This document shows, piece after piece, positions 1 through 13,107 of a stretch of DNA of 64,000 nucleotides. The DNA is taken from the NCBI GenBank assembly GCA_003344405.1, contig NOWV01000040.1:62001-126000 (forward strand), written 5' to 3'. The translations under genes were made by a program, and so were the position numbers. Position 1 is the first letter of the stretch, and every line of letters begins with the position of its first letter. The notes beneath the pieces were generated by a model that was given only the letters and a program-made list of their open reading frames with translations, was not told the origin of the DNA and made no database searches. This stretch comes from Trichoplax sp. H2 (Eukaryota; Placozoa; Uniplacotomia; Trichoplacea).

Positions 1-3000
1 AGGTAGGGCTACACGCGGTTTTCATTTAATGTATCATATACACAGGAGTTTAATACAAAAAAAGTGGATTATCATAGTTAATGCTGAGAAATATAAAACG
101 AAATCAGCTATTAGCAGTATAATAGCCGTTTAATTACAATATACACGATTATCACGATGACTGTCAAATAACTTAAGAACTTTTAATACGTTTAACACAA
201 TTAATCTAAGCCGATGATAATTTCTTGATTTAACCGGATGTTAACCAGTTACTATGATTATTCCTTCTAGGCTTATAAATTGGGAATGTATGGAGAAAAT
301 TATGCGTATCTCCTGCTTAATATTTACTTCCCTAGCTGGATTGATATTTCTGCTAGCCTGACGAATTGTACGAGTGATCAGCTATGGACAGTAGCTAGAA
401 ATTATTTTACATTTGCACCTTTCTTTGGATATCGTTCTAATCCTACTATAGTTTCGGGACGTGTAAGTTAAATACTAACTATCTACCGGTATATTTCCTA
501 TCAGTTAGAAATGGTGCATGCAACTTCTGTTTCAATCTACGCCAATTACAAATCAGTGAATAATTATATAATCTATCGTTTTTGTTGTTATTCAGCAGCA
601 CTTAGCTTCCTATAAATCTTGTGTAATATAGTCTCAAATGTCCTAGCATAAGAGTTATATTTATATTGAAATGCGCATACAGCACCCAACTGATCGCAAA
701 CTTAAGATCAATATAATATTGCATCGATTCTACCATAGCTTAGTTTAATATTCACAAGCTAAGCAATTATCCAGTGTATATTGCGAATATTTAATGATTG
801 ATCTCATTCAATGTAGACATATAAACAACATCTTGAAGATTATAGAAAATTTACTGCACAATATGATCCTGTTGATGGCTATAACAGGGCTGTCTATGAC
901 TCTGTTTATGCACTTGCCCTGGCACTAAATAAGACAGAAGAGCGGCTACGATCATATAATATGAGCTTAAGCGACTTTCATTATAATAATACCTTCATAT
1001 TCAATATTTTATTTAAGGCATTGAAGGAAACACAATTTCTTGGTGCTAGTGTAAGTTCATGATAATGACTCTGAATAGGACAATTTTAAAATTCTTAGAT
1101 ATGATCAATTAAGTTTAGTTATGCTTAATTTATGGCATTTCAGTTTATTACTATATTTTTACTATTGAATTATCTGCTAAGTTCATGATGACGACTCTGA
1201 ATAGGATAATTTTAGAATTCTTGGATATGGTTAAATAAATTTATTTAAGCTTAATTTATGACATTTTAGTTTATTAATATATTTTTACTGACGAATTACC
1301 TACTAGCTATATGTTACATGGTAAATCTTTCCATGTGCTAATTTTGACATCGCCATTGTAATCCATTAGGGGCCATTTCGATTCTATTCACGATCGAGAA
1401 TTGGGAATGTCGATATTATCCAATATCAAAGTAGGTCAAATATGAAAACATTCAGTAGCATACCAACAAGTTTCTCGCAATTTTGTTTTCCATTTCGACC
1501 GATTAAACCCTTCTAGTGAAATAATGCTAGAAATTTATTTCGCGATAATTTTAACGTTACTTCTCGTCTATAAAGTGTATGGATAACAAATTATTGCTCA
1601 TTATTTCATGGTCTATATACACTTTCTATTAGATATCTCAGGCAGCTTTAAAGAAGTTACTATTGGTAACTACCTAGGGGCGAATAGTAACATCGTTCTC
1701 ATGAAAGAGAAAATAATCTGGCCAGGTAAATAGGCAGAGAGAGGAAAAATATCTTGTTCTATTTTAATTTTTCAGTATTCTATTTTACTAATATCGCATG
1801 TATCGTATGGGAGATTAAAAACACAATTTATTGACTTAGTAAATATATGTAATTAAGAATTTCTAATAATGCTACCATTACTTTTGATAAATACCCTATT
1901 TATCTAAACGTGTCATCTTATTTAATATTCTTAGGAGGAAAAATACCTAGTGACCATGTAGAAATTAAAACTGAAAAAGTTCCCATTTCCTATCAAACTT
2001 TTTTGATTTTCCTAATATTATCCGTTATTGGAATTGCAGTTACTGTAACATTTCTATTATTCAATATTGCTTTCCGACTTGAAAGGTATAATTTGAAATA
2101 TTGCCGTTGTCTACCACTTTCTGGTGTTCAGTATTAGGATATAGAGTAATATTCATTAAATAAGACATGGAAAATTTAGATTTCGGTCTTTACAGAGATA
2201 CATATTGATTCCGAGACGATAGAATTTTTATGTTGATCATGTAATATAGAATCTGGTAGTATTAACATTTGGCAATTTATCCGCTGCTTTTAGAGTCATT
2301 AAAATGTCAAGCCCTAAGATTAATAACCTGTTCCTGCTTGGCTGCATATTATGCTATGTCTCGGTTGTCATCCATGGCAGCGAAGCCATTAATTATCAAT
2401 CTTTACCAGCGTTACAAGTAATTTGCACCGCTCGCATATGGACATTGATAATTGGTTTTACTCTTGCTTTTGGCTCGTTATTCTCCAAAATGTGGCGAGT
2501 GTATAAGATTTTTACGAATAAAACTGCAAAGTCTGTGGTAAGAGTTTCTTCCTTTCTACAATTGGCGATAACTTGAATAACTATCTTCCATTAGCTGAAG
2601 TAATCCATAGTTTTATAAACCCTTCATTAATAGTAGAAGTCCACCTTTTCATCAGATCAGCCATCATACAATTACTTTATTCAGCATAGGAGACTATTTT
2701 ACTTTCCTAGTCTTGCCATGTTACTGCTGTAAATAGCTGAAATCACTACAGCTGAATATTGCCCCGTATAAAATCTTTCATTTATTGATTAAGCTATCTA
2801 AGTCATTACTACTGTAAAGGAAAAGATCAGCCTTGACAATAATTATCAATAGTTATTTCTCCAATTTGTCAGGTGTTATCATCTGCTCGAATATGATACG
2901 GTCAATGATAGATTTTCGTTCAATATAGTAATGATATACTAGTAGTAAATGGCTACAATATCGCATCCACGATCAAAAGCCTTAAAGTTACCCTATTTCA

Positions 3001-4173
3001 ATGCAACGGCTGTAGCAATGTCTATTACTTATACTTTTTATTTTTACTCATTTACAGATTATCAGAGATAGGCAATTGTTTTCCATTACGGTTATTCTAG
3101 CTCTAATCGACCTAGTTTTGCTAACATTATGGCAAATTATTGATCCGCTAGTTCCAATTTGGCAGGTCGTTAACCTTACGGTAAGTTTGGAAGCCATAAA
3201 TTAAGGTCATCGTTCAATGTAAAATCTAGCATGGTAGATAGTAACTTTACTCACGACATAAAAGTATCTTTTGAATTCTCGTAATAAAATGAGTATCCAA
3301 GGTTTACTTTTCATGGACCCAAGGTATTTCAAAACAGATTAGCCAAATTAGAACAGAATAACATTATGTTCTAATCTTGATTTCGTATGTACAGTACACG
3401 TAAAATGATATTCTGTACAAATATCGTTACGATCGGTAGTTATCTAATCGTCTTCATTAGAATTATTTTCCCGTAAGTAGTTGATCGAACATTTCTAATT
3501 TAAGAACAGACCAATCTAATTATCATAGAAGTATCATTATACTTCAATTTCGATTTCTGATACAAAAATCCATTCTTGCACTTGTATAACTTGGGGATCT
3601 ACGATTATTCACTCGTACTCATTTCTTTCTAATAGACTATGCGTACGCAGTCGAATATTCTAATTCGAGAAAGTTACCTGATTTGTACCTGCAGCAATAT
3701 CACCATCTGGATTGGAATCACTTTGGCTTACAAATTTGTAGTCTTAATATTTGGTGCTTTCTTGTCATGGGAAACACGGAGCGTCAACATTCCAGCTTTA
3801 AACGATTCCTATCACGTTGGCTTATCTATTTATAATGTAGTTATAATTTGCACGATCGGATTTTTAATCAATATCCTTGTTCCAGTTACACCGCAGACTG
3901 CTTTTGTTGTTACTGGTACTTTTATTATATTTTGCACAACATCCATTGTCTGTTTCATATTTTTTCCTAAGGTAAAACCAGTGCGTACTTAAGCCATATT
4001 GTACCAAATATTTGAGATATTTAAATGTTAATTAATGATGTAATGATTGATTACTATCTTAGGTTAAATCCAAGCTCAATCCCACCGTTACTTATGGCTT
4101 ATCGCGAAGGATCTACCCTGAAGCAGCGGGTGAAATACGCAGTAAGATTCCTGAAACTTTGGGTTCGGAATAA
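1..4173 (+). CDS. GABA-B-type metabotropic receptor (class C GPCR), 3' part; 5' end outside window
   Basis: Nine exons can be joined with GT..AG introns: 271-462, 817-1050, 1370-1430, 1633-1725, 1935-2085, 2294-2537, 3058-3180, 3636-3971 and 4063-4173 (stop TAA), giving 514 visible residues. The first four encode the end of the extracellular Venus-flytrap ligand-binding domain (YGENYAY, an N-C-T glycosylation site, YALALALNKT, GPFRF). Membrane segment 1 is in exon 1935-2085, segments 2-3 in 2294-2537 (FGSLFSKMWRVYKIF), 4 in 3058-3180 (WQIIDPL) and 5-7 in 3636-3971 (WETRSVNIPALND). These blocks match GABA-B receptors, more like subunit 2 than subunit 1 in the loop after segment 5. In the family such receptors couple to Gi/o at the plasma membrane. 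Only about 36 residues follow segment 7, with no coiled coil. The bases AG|GTAGGG at the window start could be the previous exon's donor. The ligand cannot be stated. Confidence 0.85.
1053..1305. repeat. Intronic tandem duplication, 2 x ~127 bp
   Basis: Two adjacent, clearly similar copies (about 1053-1177 and 1178-1305) lie in the receptor intron just after the exon ending at 1050. Each carries 'gttcatgat.a.gactctga' near its start and 'ttaatttatg.cattt.agt' near its end. The first copy begins at the splice donor itself, so the duplication starts at the exon boundary. Confidence 0.75.
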
Positions 4174-5598
4174 TTCTAAATGATTGAAAATGCAGTGTTG
4201 AAGATAATCAAGTATTACTAGTCAAATGAACAGCTGTCTCCTCAGCTAAGCTGTGACCTCGAAAAATTATCATTTTAAAATACTTAGTGCAGTGATTGCG
4301 AAAAGCATACATGCAGTAGAAAACTATGTTGGTCAAGCGTTTCCTACATCCTAATTTTGCTATTATGAATTCGTTATGATATTAAATACAGGGTATACAT
4401 GTTGAAGTTTTAATTAAATTATTATTTTAAAATCGTTTATAGGGCTAAATTTTTATAGTTTTCATCTGATTTTAGTCAATCTACAAAGTTAACTCATGTA
4501 GCTAAATACTTTTAAAAAGTTCTATGTTGCCATAAATTCAACACAAATTGTAAAAATATCTATTGAGAATTGCAATTGCTATTTAATTTATCAAGCAACA
4601 TTGTAGCTATAAATATTTATTCAAACTATGCTTACTATACACTGATGACGCACTTGATGTCGATTTTATTTCATTTACTATTCCATAATTAACTTCTTTG
4701 ATTTAACTGTAAAGCTCTGCTAGATTTAATAAGTTGATAACGTTAAAACCAATCAATTGGGTTGGAATTAGTACCTGTTAGCTATTTATGGATGTTTAAA
4801 GCTACCTTTCATATCTTTAAAATAAACATCTGTATAGAAGATGAACATAAAGCTGCATGCGTGCCTTTGTTACATGTGTGTCTTTTTAATGCAAAGTGAT
4901 ATTATTATTCGCGGAAGTAGGAGCCTAAATTAGAAGATCATTTTTGGCAAACGTGCACGTGTACTATTACAAATTTAGGTGATTATATTGGCCTAAATAG
5001 TGATAGGTAGGTGCTATGGTAGTAACAACATCCACTGAAAACTACCATAGCGTACATCTTGATATTAGACTTTAGAGATTAAAAATACTACACGTCGGCT
5101 AAGACTGAAAATATTATTTCATAAGATCAAATCATTGTGGATCTTCGAATCAGCATAGTATTTTATTGTAAGAATCAATAGTTGCAGAGAATGCACTAGC
5201 ACACATCACTGCAGTAGCGCAACAGTTCCAGGTATCAATCAAAAATTGTAATTACAGTAGCCAGAGTCTCATCAAAGGAAGAAAGAAATGTCAAATCATT
5301 ATAAACTGAACAAGAGAAATTCTACTATAAAAATGAACATTATCCAACGTCTTTTACGTCTGATATTGGTATATATATAATTCAAGCAATGAGGTAGAAA
5401 CGATACATGTGGCTATCATTATATATATATACTGTATTTCATTATAATTGATTGATCGATAAATCGAAATTTCAGGCGTTGTATATATTAATATCGTAGC
5501 GGTAGCAGCTTCAGATAAAAACCAGTTCTGTAGAAATACAGGAGACCGACGTCCGATATTAGAATAATACAGTAAAAGAAGTAGGTAACCATTATATC
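4174..5598. other. Tail-to-tail intergenic region between receptor and four-segment membrane protein gene
   Basis: No coding sequence is supported here. A hexamer AATAAA near 4820 could serve as the polyadenylation signal of the receptor gene. The right part (about 5200-5598) is expected to be 3' untranslated sequence of the minus-strand gene. A short open frame at 5653-5859 on the + strand is only the shadow of that gene's last exon. Confidence 0.5.
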
Positions 5599-8500
5599 TC
5601 AGTATATATCATTATAGGCTGGGAGATCACCGGGACCAGCAGGGGCAGAAGGTTGTGCACTATAGGGAGGCATCGGACTGGTTTGTGCATTCAGTCTAAA
5701 ATCAATAGTTCCATGGGCTGCGACTGGAGAAGTGGCCCTAGCAGTATTTTGAGTTGGTGGAGATGGATTCGATGGAAGAGGATTAGTAATTTCGGATGTT
5801 TCGTCAGTAGGGCGGGCAATGGCATGCGTTATGGTATCAATTCTCTAGCAAAATTGTAATTGAATGGATAATAGTATACAAATTGTTAATTTGATTTCGA
5901 TTGTGGAGTAGCATTTAGTGGGTACATAAGTTTACATTTACAATTATGGCAATAATCGTATGAAGCTTTATGTAGCTATGATTTCTTACCGATGTTACAC
6001 TCCATAATTGTCCAGACATGAGAATACCTAACAAACTGAGAATAGCTGAAATACAGTAGACTACAGCTAGACCGGCATTTATAATAAATATGTCGGTTAT
6101 TATTTTACTATGCGTAGTCACGGCATAATACGTCGATATCAAACATCCAACGGCAGCCATTGTAGACGATAGCATAGGTAATAAAATGGTAAAACAATTC
6201 TGCAAGAAAAGAATAACCCGATTGGACTTAGATATTGACTAGTATAGAAGCCACAGTATAAAAACACGAAACGATTGCAAAGCGTTTTAAAATGATACCG
6301 TAATGTACTATAATTCTATTGATAGTTAATTCAATTCGCTTGTTAGGACTATACAAGCGCGTTCATCAAGAATTTTATCGATTGACTTTGTTTACGAAAG
6401 ATCAAGGTAGTTTGATAGGCTAAATTTCTACATTGCATTGCATATTATGCATTAGTATCACATATCTCTTTTTTATTGTTTAACTCTGCTGAAAGTTAGT
6501 GTAATCCAGTCTACTGTAAGAAGAAGTGAAATATATTAAATCGTGTGCAAGTAGGAAGCAACGGAAGCTTAGATGACATTTTTCAATCATGACATGTCAT
6601 GACATTATCATTAACTAAATGAATACCAAACACTATCCTAGTCTATATAGAATTTTATTTGCAAATGACTGATTCTTTTTTATTAAATTACGCTTTCGGA
6701 GAAAGGCTATTTATAAGCCAGACTTACAAATTTTCTGCCATCTGATGAGGCTCTTTTATAAATATAAAGCAGTACCACCGCAGTAACTCCATCAAAAATA
6801 ACCTACAATTTTAAAATAATATTAGTCTATTTGCCGAATGGAACACAGGTTAATATCAGTTATTGGCGTACGTTCGATAATTACTTGAAGAAATGAACGC
6901 TGGCACATTCTATTTTTTTTACCATCTTAACATGGAATCTAGCTTTTAACTAATTCATACGATTGTCTTTTAGTCCGTTGATGCTCTATTGGTATAACTT
7001 ATTGTAGCGTAAATTGTGGTGTCTCAGCTAGACGGTAAGGTGTATAATTTATTTATATGGCACAGGCACGGGGCAAAGACTGAAATGACGAGTATTGAAA
7101 GAAAAGTTATGGCGCTACACTTGAGTTTAATATACTGAAATACTGAACCTCTTGCAATAATCTGTACTACTGAATAAAAATAATGTCCCAATTTTCAATT
7201 TTACCACGTAGATGTGTAGGAAGACATCGGATTAACTAATCTTGGGGCTAAATACTGGATTTGATATGAAGTGCAAGACAGTACTTTCCTTTGCAGTAGC
7301 CGAAGCTACTTCATTCTTAGGATTAAAGTTCTGTACTACCAGTTTACTCGTGTACGCAAAAGAAATATGACGCTCCACTGTACACCTCGTATTCTACAGA
7401 ATGATATTCTGTATCGACTCTTTCATATCATTTTTACTATAGGGTTAAGACTAGAAATTCTAGAATTATACCTCGAATAATTATAGTCATAAAAGTACAG
7501 TAGAAGGAATCAAGAGTACAAGTATAGATTGAATCAATACTGTGAACTATACCTTCATCAATAGAATACAGTAGTACTATCCCGAATACGCGTATGTCAT
7601 TTCCAATAGAATGACTGGCTGTCATCAGGAAAATACTTGAATGGGAATAAAAGTGTGACAGAAGATTCTTAGACAGTAAAAGATGGTATTCAAAGATGAG
7701 GATCTACCGTCTATCCCATCTGCAATGGATGACTGTCATAGTGAAAAAAAATGCCTTAGGGTCAGCGATATCTTGTTATTGAGTAATGCTTACGTGGTCA
7801 AGATTAATTGATTGCGGGCTAATTGCTGTGAAGAATAACTGCAAGTGATCGGTGGAACATACGTGGCACTAGCTCTAGTTGAAAGATTGTAGCTTGCGTG
7901 TTTCTATTCTAAGTGTACACGAAGAAATGCACACAAGTCTATATTCTATCAATCTGCTAGTTTCGGATAAGCTTAAAGTTGGACTATCTAGAGATTTTCC
8001 ATTATATTCATTACCGAATCCACGCAAGAAATGGATAGCTAATGATGCAATGTAGTACACAGATTTACACTCATTCGTTCACCTTTTTTTACTATCGAAT
8101 AGGAAGAAAATAGAGCATTGAACCTCAAATTCATTCAAAGTACGTAAAGAATTTGTAATGAATCGATGGATTTTCCTGATGAAACATTCGATTATACCAT
8201 TACACCTGCAAAAGTGCATTATTCTAGCCTTGGTTATTTTTTTTTCACGAAATGACAAAGAACATGAATGTAGAAAAGCACTGCCAACACCATACTTACA
8301 CGTATACTGTATCAGCAATAAACAATAAACTATTGGCAATGACTCACTTCTCTGTGTGATTTCTCATTTTCAATTAATTGGTGGAATAGGGAAAAATTCT
8401 TATTCAGTGAGTAAGGCGGTAGGGGCAAACAGACATTGTTCGAGGCAGTACTACCTTAAGATAGCTAGTGTAAATTGTATCGACGTTGAAATTGAACGAA

Positions 8501-9844
8501 AAATTAAAAGTAATGACTTATTTCTCGATGTTATTGCCATATCGAATTAATTGGTGGAATAGGGGAAAATCCATATTCAATGGGTAAGGCGGTAAAATTA
8601 AAACTTAATTGGCTTTATTCAAGGCAGTGCTACCTTTTCCCCCGTCTCTTGCTAGAGTAAATTGTATAGACATTGAAATAGAATAAAAAAGATAGTTTGG
8701 CCGTATTCCACACGATATACTTCCATACTCTGGTATTATGAAAATGGATTTTTACAGACGGCGCTCTCTATCAAGTCCGCAGTATCGACTGTTATCGTTA
8801 ACGAACGAAAATTAGAAAGATTGCAAACAGTTTGAGCGGTACTGTATCACCATAGTACCAGTATCGATCATGGATTCTTTTATTTTCAGGAATCAACTTT
8901 AGTATCTATGACTGGCTAATGCAAGTCCATTTCTAAAGTACTTTTGAAGTGGAGAAACGAGAGGACATTACTATACTACACTTATGAAGACGACTCTTGA
9001 TATAGAGAGGCGGGCGGAGGGGACTTATTGAAGATATTATTGGCTACACTTTGAAGTCGACACAGTATTGTAGTGCTAGTTGTGTCGAACAGCAAATTTG
9101 AACTAATGACTTATTAATCCAATCGGAATGATATCGACAACAACTAATCGAAAGTTAGAGTCCGTAATTTGATCGAGTAGAGTACAAGATGATCCCTTTT
9201 TAATGTACAGTATTCCACAGTAACATTCATTGATAAGAATAGTTACTAACGTCAGTACAGTACAGAGACCTAATCTTGATCGTGTTAAAGTCAACAACCT
9301 TATCTAACAAGGTAATCACTAATGTGTAATATGCAATGTGTAGTGCCAATCATTAATGCATAAGATCGTTGTATGGATAATCTATAAGCCAAGTTTTTAC
9401 TTATTATAGTCGAGTTCCTCAATCTCTAGTTTTGACACTGATCTCTCAACCAAAGTAATACAATAGCCTATTATTATCTAACAACGTTTAGATTACTGTG
9501 AATTTTATTACATCCACTCGATCATGATCGACATGATGCATTTGCACAAGCGATAAGAAAGAGCAAGCTAAGGAGTCAAAAATGAATCATTAATCAATCC
9601 ATTTGGTACTTACTTGTCCACTGATAGAATAATATAAAATTCGGTAGGCCAATTGGTATTTTTGCAAGACTGAACTCACGATGTTGACGGCCATGGTGAC
9701 CAAACCAAGTACTGAGGATATGGAAAGTAGAGCTACTGCGGCAATAAAGTAGCGTCGTTGATTGATAAGCAATGACCTCTTTCTGGCGTTGTTAGCAGGC
9801 GAATTAGACGGTCGTGAATTTTCTCGTTGTCGTTCAATGGCCAT
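5599..9844 (-). CDS. Four-transmembrane protein with C-terminal LPxY motif (paralogue A)
   Basis: Four exons on the minus strand: 9844-9614 (77 aa), 6802-6728 (25 aa), 6199-5990 (70 aa) and 5844-5599 (81 aa plus TGA), total 253 residues; all three introns are phase 0 with clean GT..AG ends. A basic N terminus (ARKR, NQRR) precedes segment 1 (about residues 32-56). Segment 2 spans the exon 1/2 junction, and segments 3 and 4 are in exon 3 (LLPMLSSTMAAV, GLAVVYCISAILSLLGIL). The tail is rich in Pro, Ser and Thr and ends GDLPAYNDIY. The L-P-x-Y core resembles PY motifs recognised by NEDD4-type WW domains (as in LAPTM proteins), and Y-N-D-I also fits a tyrosine sorting signal; both are inference. 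Intron 1 is 2.8 kb. It lies divergently from a similar gene at 13108-14762. I do not recognise a named family. Confidence 0.75.
8363..8690. repeat. Intronic duplication, 2 x ~180 bp
   Basis: Two degenerate copies start at about 8372 and 8548. Both share 'aattaattggtggaatagg', then 'gtaaggcggta', then 'ggcagt.ctacctt', then 'gtaaattgtat.gac.ttgaaat' in the same order and spacing. They lie in the large first intron of the minus-strand four-segment gene. A 64-codon open frame inside copy 1 is broken in copy 2 and is not coding. Confidence 0.65.
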
Positions 9845-10200
9845 CGCTGTCGTTGATGAAGGAAAGGGTGTTACAAGGACTGGAGTCTTGACTCACTAAT
9901 TTGTTATTTGGGTTGTAATCCAATCCAATTCCCTGGTGGTGTCGACACCAACAGAGTAATATCAATTGATCCTAGAAGGAATTGATTTGAAATGGCAAAA
10001 AGTCTATCGACAAACACCAACTACAAGGTGGAATGATTGCAATCGTCCAGTGGATTGTTCGCTTGCACTTTGACAACAATCGATGATTAATTCAAAATGG
10101 TTGATTTTTATTCCATCAACATTCTACATACTGCCCTTGTAAGCAGCAATCTTGCTCACCTATCAATGACTACCGATTCACGAAATAAGAGGCGAATTCA
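9845..10200. promoter_or_regulatory. Upstream region of paralogue A (5' UTR/promoter, unresolved)
   Basis: This stretch lies immediately upstream of the ATG at 9844. It contains no supported exon and presumably holds the minus-strand promoter and 5' untranslated region. No TATA box or initiator can be assigned with confidence. Confidence 0.3.
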
Positions 10201-10339
10201 GTCGCGATCTTGTACATGGACCATTCACTTTCTTCTCGATCAATGATGGCAAGGAGTTGCCGAAACCTTTATAGCAACAAGCTCGAAAGTAAAGCAATCA
10301 ATAAAATAAATACTGTAAATAAATACTGCAATGCAAATA

Positions 10340-11345
10340 GAAGAGAGCTTGTGCAGTACCGGTACCAACTCGCTGTTAACTGTACACTGTACAGTACTAT
10401 CAAAAGAGTTAGGAACGTACTGTACAGTACTGTACTGCATTTGTAGAGTAGGAACGGAGCCGCTATACAGTACTACGGACTGCTAAATTAAACAGCATAC
10501 TGTACTGTAGTTATCCATGGCCGTACCGGACTGTTACCGTACATTGGACAGTACGGTCCGGTACGGCACGGCTCGGCACGGTACTGGTTGGGTAATTTAC
10601 AGACTGAAAGTGCTGATGGAAATGAAAATAAATTAGCTACTGCACAGTACATGACTGCACTGGTAATACAACACTGTACAATAGACCCATCATGGTTAAC
10701 ATCCACTACAGTAGTGGACACTGGACAGATGTACTGACTGGGACCCAACTAGTCCAATGGCATTGTTCGTAATGATGTCATCCATGTCCAACTTTTTTCT
10801 TTCGCAGTGGCACACTACACTGTATGTCCAAGTCGGGCTGAAAAGAGCGACCGGAAATGGTCGTTAACAGTGTTGGTTATGACGTCATCCTTGTCCAACT
10901 TTTTGCTTTTGGGAATGCCACAGTACTGTACCAGTCGGGCTGAAGAGAGCGAACTGAAATGGTCTCTAGGCTAAGTACAGTAGACCATTTTGCTGGCTAA
11001 ATTCAACAGGACCTGATGTACGGCACAGTACTGGTTGGGTAATTACAAACTGTAAGAGTGGATGGAAAAGAAATACAAAATGTGATGAGTCTGGAAATGA
11101 AAATAAATTAGCTATTGTACAGTACAATGTACAGTACTGTACAGTACAATACTGCACAATAAAGACCTTAGACTGTAGACTGTACACTGTACAGGTGTAC
11201 TATACTTCACTGGGTCCAAACTAGTCCCAGCGACAGGGTTCGTTATGATCTCATCCATGTCCAAAGTTTTTTCTTTTGAGAATGGCACAGTACAAATTGG
11301 GCTGAAGACAGCGACCGAAAATGGTCGTTAGGGTAGACTATTTTA
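10340..11345. repeat. GTAC-rich palindromic element with duplicated unit
   Basis: The segment is richer in G+C than its surroundings and packed with overlapping palindromes built from GTAC/AGTACT (for example around 10381-10440 and 11117-11157). A longer unit is present more than once: 'ggttgggtaatt' at about 10587 and 11034, 'gaaatgaaaataaattagct' at 10617 and 11094, 'tcatcc.tgtccaa' at about 10778, 10884 and 11249, and 'actggctaaattcaac' at about 10992 and 11344. Short open frames in it come from the repeats. It could be a non-autonomous mobile element or a structured satellite; no transposase is visible. Confidence 0.6.
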
Positions 11346-13107
11346 CTGGCTAAATTCAACTGGACTTGATGTCTGCAAATGCGTTCACGATACGATAGAC
11401 TCCTAAAATACGAGCATCGTCTTCAAGCTTTTACTTTCATTTCTATAGGCGTAGAGTAGAGTGGAATGGCTGAAATTCAAATTAACTGACTGTAAATGTG
11501 TACAAAATAAATGGACTGGTGGAACTGGTCAACTACCTTGGTTGACCAGAGTCTACTGGGATCAACTCATCAAAGTGAAAATGTTGCCGTCTTGGAATCC
11601 AAAAATTGAATTTTTGGATTATTATAAGAGCAAGGGGGCAAAAATGCCTTAATTAAGATATTAAGACAATATTTAGTGGAGGGTAGAGGAGAAATTTTAA
11701 TTGAGTAATCTCTGTGGGTGCTGTACAGTACATTGTATACAGGTGAGGAGAAACAACAAGAATAAGAGACAGACCCAAAATAAAAGCAAAAATAATCATC
11801 TACAAAAAGGAATGATGCAGTGTAATAATATATCTACATATACTGGTATATACGCGTATAGAATGAAAATAAAGGGGAAATGGCGATTGGATATTGCTGT
11901 CTATAGAATTGTCTATCTTTTTTTAGAGATACGCATGTATAGAAACAGTCAAGTTCACATAAGTATTTTCTTTCTAATCCCTGGTTACAATCATCACTTG
12001 CTAATGGCTAGGCATTCTTTCACCCAGTCTATTTGTTTATCATTGATCAAAGTAAAATATTGATTATAATTATTTCTTTTTCTAGTCTGCTGAAAAATCG
12101 CGTAGGCAATCATACACGTATCGACAGACCATTGTGTCTCCGCAAAGCATGTTATTGAGTGGAGTAGCTATCGAAACTTTCACTACACAGTACACATAGG
12201 ACGATACGAATTTAATAGCAACATCAGGTCTTGCAATGATCGGCATAGCTAGCACTTGTCATACAATTTCCACACTCACTCTACTGTACTCCAAGCTCTG
12301 TTGTAGTACTGATAGTTGATAAATACATGAAGAAGGAGAAATTCATGATTTACCTACAACTCTATCAATGACTAGAGTTAAAATACTTCAACAACGGTCA
12401 AAGTCATGCAAAGGATTGCCTACAAAGGATCTTACATCTAGCCCAAATTATCAAAATGTAATTTGTACAATTATAATTAAGCTACATTATAATTATCACC
12501 ATTACTAACCATCTAATACTCTATCACACCGAAGTTTAGCTAAGCCGATACTACACCCGTCTGCGGAACAAACCAAGTCTATTTAACTTGTTACTATAGA
12601 AACTTATTCTTATGATCATGGAAAGAATTGTACCAGTGTTATTAGCCAATAGTCATGGCTTTGTAATGTATAGTATTGTGATAGTGTATCTTATTAAAGT
12701 AATGAAATCCGTATGAGCGAGAGTAAATACAATAAGCGAAACTGCATCTTTTATTTGTCCCAGATGTTGCCTCTCGGCTATTACTGTAGTATTACTCATC
12801 GTTGAATCAAAAATACAGTATTTAGAAATAGTATTAATTTTATCATCGTGTGGCTTGTAAGTTCTATATGATTGACTAAATAAAGTTGTCAATTAATCAT
12901 TATGTTTAAGAAAGACAAATCGTAGTGAATGATATTAACGTAGCGCTGATGAAATAATTGCCTACAGAAATACGCGTATTCTCAATTTTCCCCCTACTAG
13001 GAAAGTGTAATGTCGTCTTCATGTATCTCATATTTCGTCACACAAAGTGATCTTCCAAAGCAGTAATTGCATGCTGTTATAAAAATACTTCAAGTTGCAG
13101 TATACCG
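11346..13107. other. Non-coding stretch upstream of paralogue B
   Basis: I see no supported gene. Frames at 11461-11652, 11701-12063 and 12653-12892 show no splice context or recognisable protein features. Two TACGCGTA palindromes (11851-11858 and 12971-12978) lie here, the second 130 bp upstream of the ATG at 13108. The right end should include the promoter of the plus-strand gene. Confidence 0.4.

Noticed and set aside
10210-11187. Several short frames on both strands
   Set aside because: All lie in the palindromic GTAC element and encode low-complexity Cys/Tyr/Val-Gln strings caused by the repeat.
11701-12063. 120-codon plus-strand open frame
   Set aside because: Starts at TTG, not ATG, and no recognisable protein features.
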